A DNA stretch of 64,000 bases from Pseudomonas defluvii (GTDB lineage Bacteria > Pseudomonadota > Gammaproteobacteria > Pseudomonadales > Pseudomonadaceae): positions 57,438-121,437 of the forward strand of contig NZ_MBPN01000002.1 of the NCBI RefSeq assembly GCF_001695625.1, in the 5' to 3' direction. The translations under genes and the position numbers were made by a program. Of the stretch, positions 63,125 to 64,000 are shown one piece after another. Every line of letters begins with the position of its first letter. The first letter of the stretch is position 1. The notes under the pieces are model-generated. The model was not told the DNA's origin. It did no database searches and was given only the letters and a program-made list of their open reading frames with translations.

Positions 63125-64000
63125 TTACGCCAACCCTGTAAACCTACCGCTGCGTTGTGCGGCCAATAGAACGTCCTGTTTCGCGCTAAGAGAACTCGGC
63201 GTCCAAGCCATACGTTGTTCGCCACGCTCAGCTTTCGGGCTAACGGCTAACGCGTCAATAAAACGGTTGAAGAGGCGTTGCTCGCGGGCATCGAGTAACG
63301 AGTTGATTCGTGCCAGACTCTCCATGGCATTTACTTTTTGGGCTTTTGGATCGCAGTGCTCCAATACCTCGATAAACTGTCGCCAAGTGCGCACAGCTGA
63401 AAGCAGCATAATCAATGCACGCTCCCTATGTTCGTTAAAACTCCAAACAAGGCTCTCGGACAACAAGTGGACCATGGGCCCCATTGTTTCGGGTGGTAGC
63501 AGGTCCAAGGGAATACGCTGTCTGTTTATCATTACAGCATGATGTTCAAGTAGGTGGTCTGTGAGACTGTCGGCTTCAAGCTTGCTAGCGTTTCTCTTCC
63601 CCCACCAAATAGTCATATCCATGAAGCTGGTTTCAAAGGCAGCTTGGACGGCTTCTTTCGGCCCGCTCGCCACTTTAAACAACCCTAATACCAAGTAACT
63701 AAACGCATCTCCGGTTACCCCCAGCAAATACCGGTAATCCACCTCAGCCAACGCCTTGCAAAACAGTAGGACCAGTTTTCCGACCAGTTCCACATCAACT
63801 ACGGTAGTGAAACCGCCTCCGGCACCGGGCCCCAGTACAAGCGAGCCACTGCAGCGGATAGCCACACGTCTTTCTGCAATCTCGATCCCAAACTCACCGC
63901 TGGCGCCAATGCCTGCGGCAACGTTCCCCTCCGCCTTGATCTGCGCCAAATCCACCCAGTTGCTGCTGGCATTCGCCTGCCCGGGCTCGATGTTGCCTGT
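63125..64000 (-). CDS. C-terminal end of a probable VasX-like type VI secretion effector, partial
   Basis: The last 291 codons are visible; the frame is open to the right edge. It starts in the window TGNIEPGQANASSNW and includes VAIRCSGSLVLGPGAGGGF, VDYRYLLGVTGDAFSYLVLG, WRQFIEVLEHCDPKAQKVNA and LAAQRSGRFTGLA at the end. I relate these to the C-terminal region of VasX/BTH_I2691-type T6SS effectors; this is from memory and not confirmed. A Gly-rich strand at 25-45 and hydrophobic segments near residues 55-100 could insert in membranes. Base composition is less GC-rich than the core genes, suggesting transfer. Confidence 0.5.
   Translation of the reverse strand, partial: TGNIEPGQANASSNWVDLAQIKAEGNVAAGIGASGEFGIEIAERRVAIRCSGSLVLGPGAGGGFTTVVDVELVGKLVLLFCKALAEVDYRYLLGVTGDAFSYLVLGLFKVASGPKEAVQAAFETSFMDMTIWWGKRNASKLEADSLTDHLLEHHAVMINRQRIPLDLLPPETMGPMVHLLSESLVWSFNEHRERALIMLLSAVRTWRQFIEVLEHCDPKAQKVNAMESLARINSLLDAREQRLFNRFIDALAVSPKAERGEQRMAWTPSSLSAKQDVLLAAQRSGRFTGLA

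Noticed and set aside
1..64000. CRISPR arrays, tRNA or rRNA genes, transposases, integrases
   Set aside because: No regularly spaced repeats, cloverleaf sequences, or transposase/integrase motifs were seen anywhere in the window.

Overview
The window is typical of Pseudomonas, most likely the P. putida group. It is GC-rich with mostly strong Shine-Dalgarno sites. It carries a lineage-specific PrrF iron sRNA, an NAD-type gnd next to zwf, glg genes close to liuABCD, and XenA, NhaB, BigR and BktB homologues. All of this rests on reading and remembered family features; no database search was run.

Layout. 1-0.55 kb is the 3' end of mnmH. 0.56-1.9 kb is a Ni/Co sensor and exporter pair around a shared operator. 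1.9-4.25 kb is a DJ-1/PfpI - xenA - monooxygenase operon on the minus strand. 4.27-7.2 kb is an ECF sigma/anti-sigma pair facing a catalase-related peroxidase and cytochrome b561 operon, with two mirror-image ECF promoters between them. 7.3-13.8 kb is housekeeping and hypothetical genes (XRE-cupin regulator, SLC13 carrier, truncated haemoglobin, sohB, SCP2 protein). 14.0-20.1 kb holds lipid-linked genes, a TSUP permease, nudC, a dienoyl-CoA isomerase and nhaB. 20.2-22.7 kb is zwf-gnd.

22.8-27.3 kb is a very large toxin-like gene broken by one in-frame amber codon. 27.8-38.1 kb is the glycogen block: glgA, malQ, a DUF2934 gene, glgX, an autotransporter-type barrel protein and glgB. Several partners normally found here (treZ, treY, treS, glgE) are missing, and a 33-codon treZ relic remains. 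38.3-39.7 kb is a BigR-controlled YeeE/YedE sulfur module. 39.8-47.3 kb is leucine/isovalerate catabolism (acyl-CoA ligase divergent from liuABCD), with two identical 16-bp palindromes in the promoter region.

47.3-49.3 kb has a phage-type S24 repressor without its catalytic dyad, a DUF6124 gene, the Fur-controlled PrrF sRNA and a sigma-region-4/DUF4880/membrane fusion. 49.3-54.4 kb has an M14 carboxypeptidase, an AraC regulator, and bktB-hbd-tetR. 54.4-59.2 kb is a CHASE3/GAF hybrid kinase with CheR and a CheY-like protein. 59.5-60.8 kb is a glycosyltransferase. The right end (60.8-64 kb) has lower GC. It carries tandem SUMF1-fold lipoproteins facing the C-terminal end of a probable VasX-like type VI secretion effector.

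The most unusual items are the tandem Cys-rich SUMF1 lipoproteins beside the VasX-like effector, the amber-split toxin, the mirror ECF promoters, the sigma4-DUF4880 fusion beside prrF, the catalytically dead S24 repressor, and the eroded trehalose/glycogen locus.
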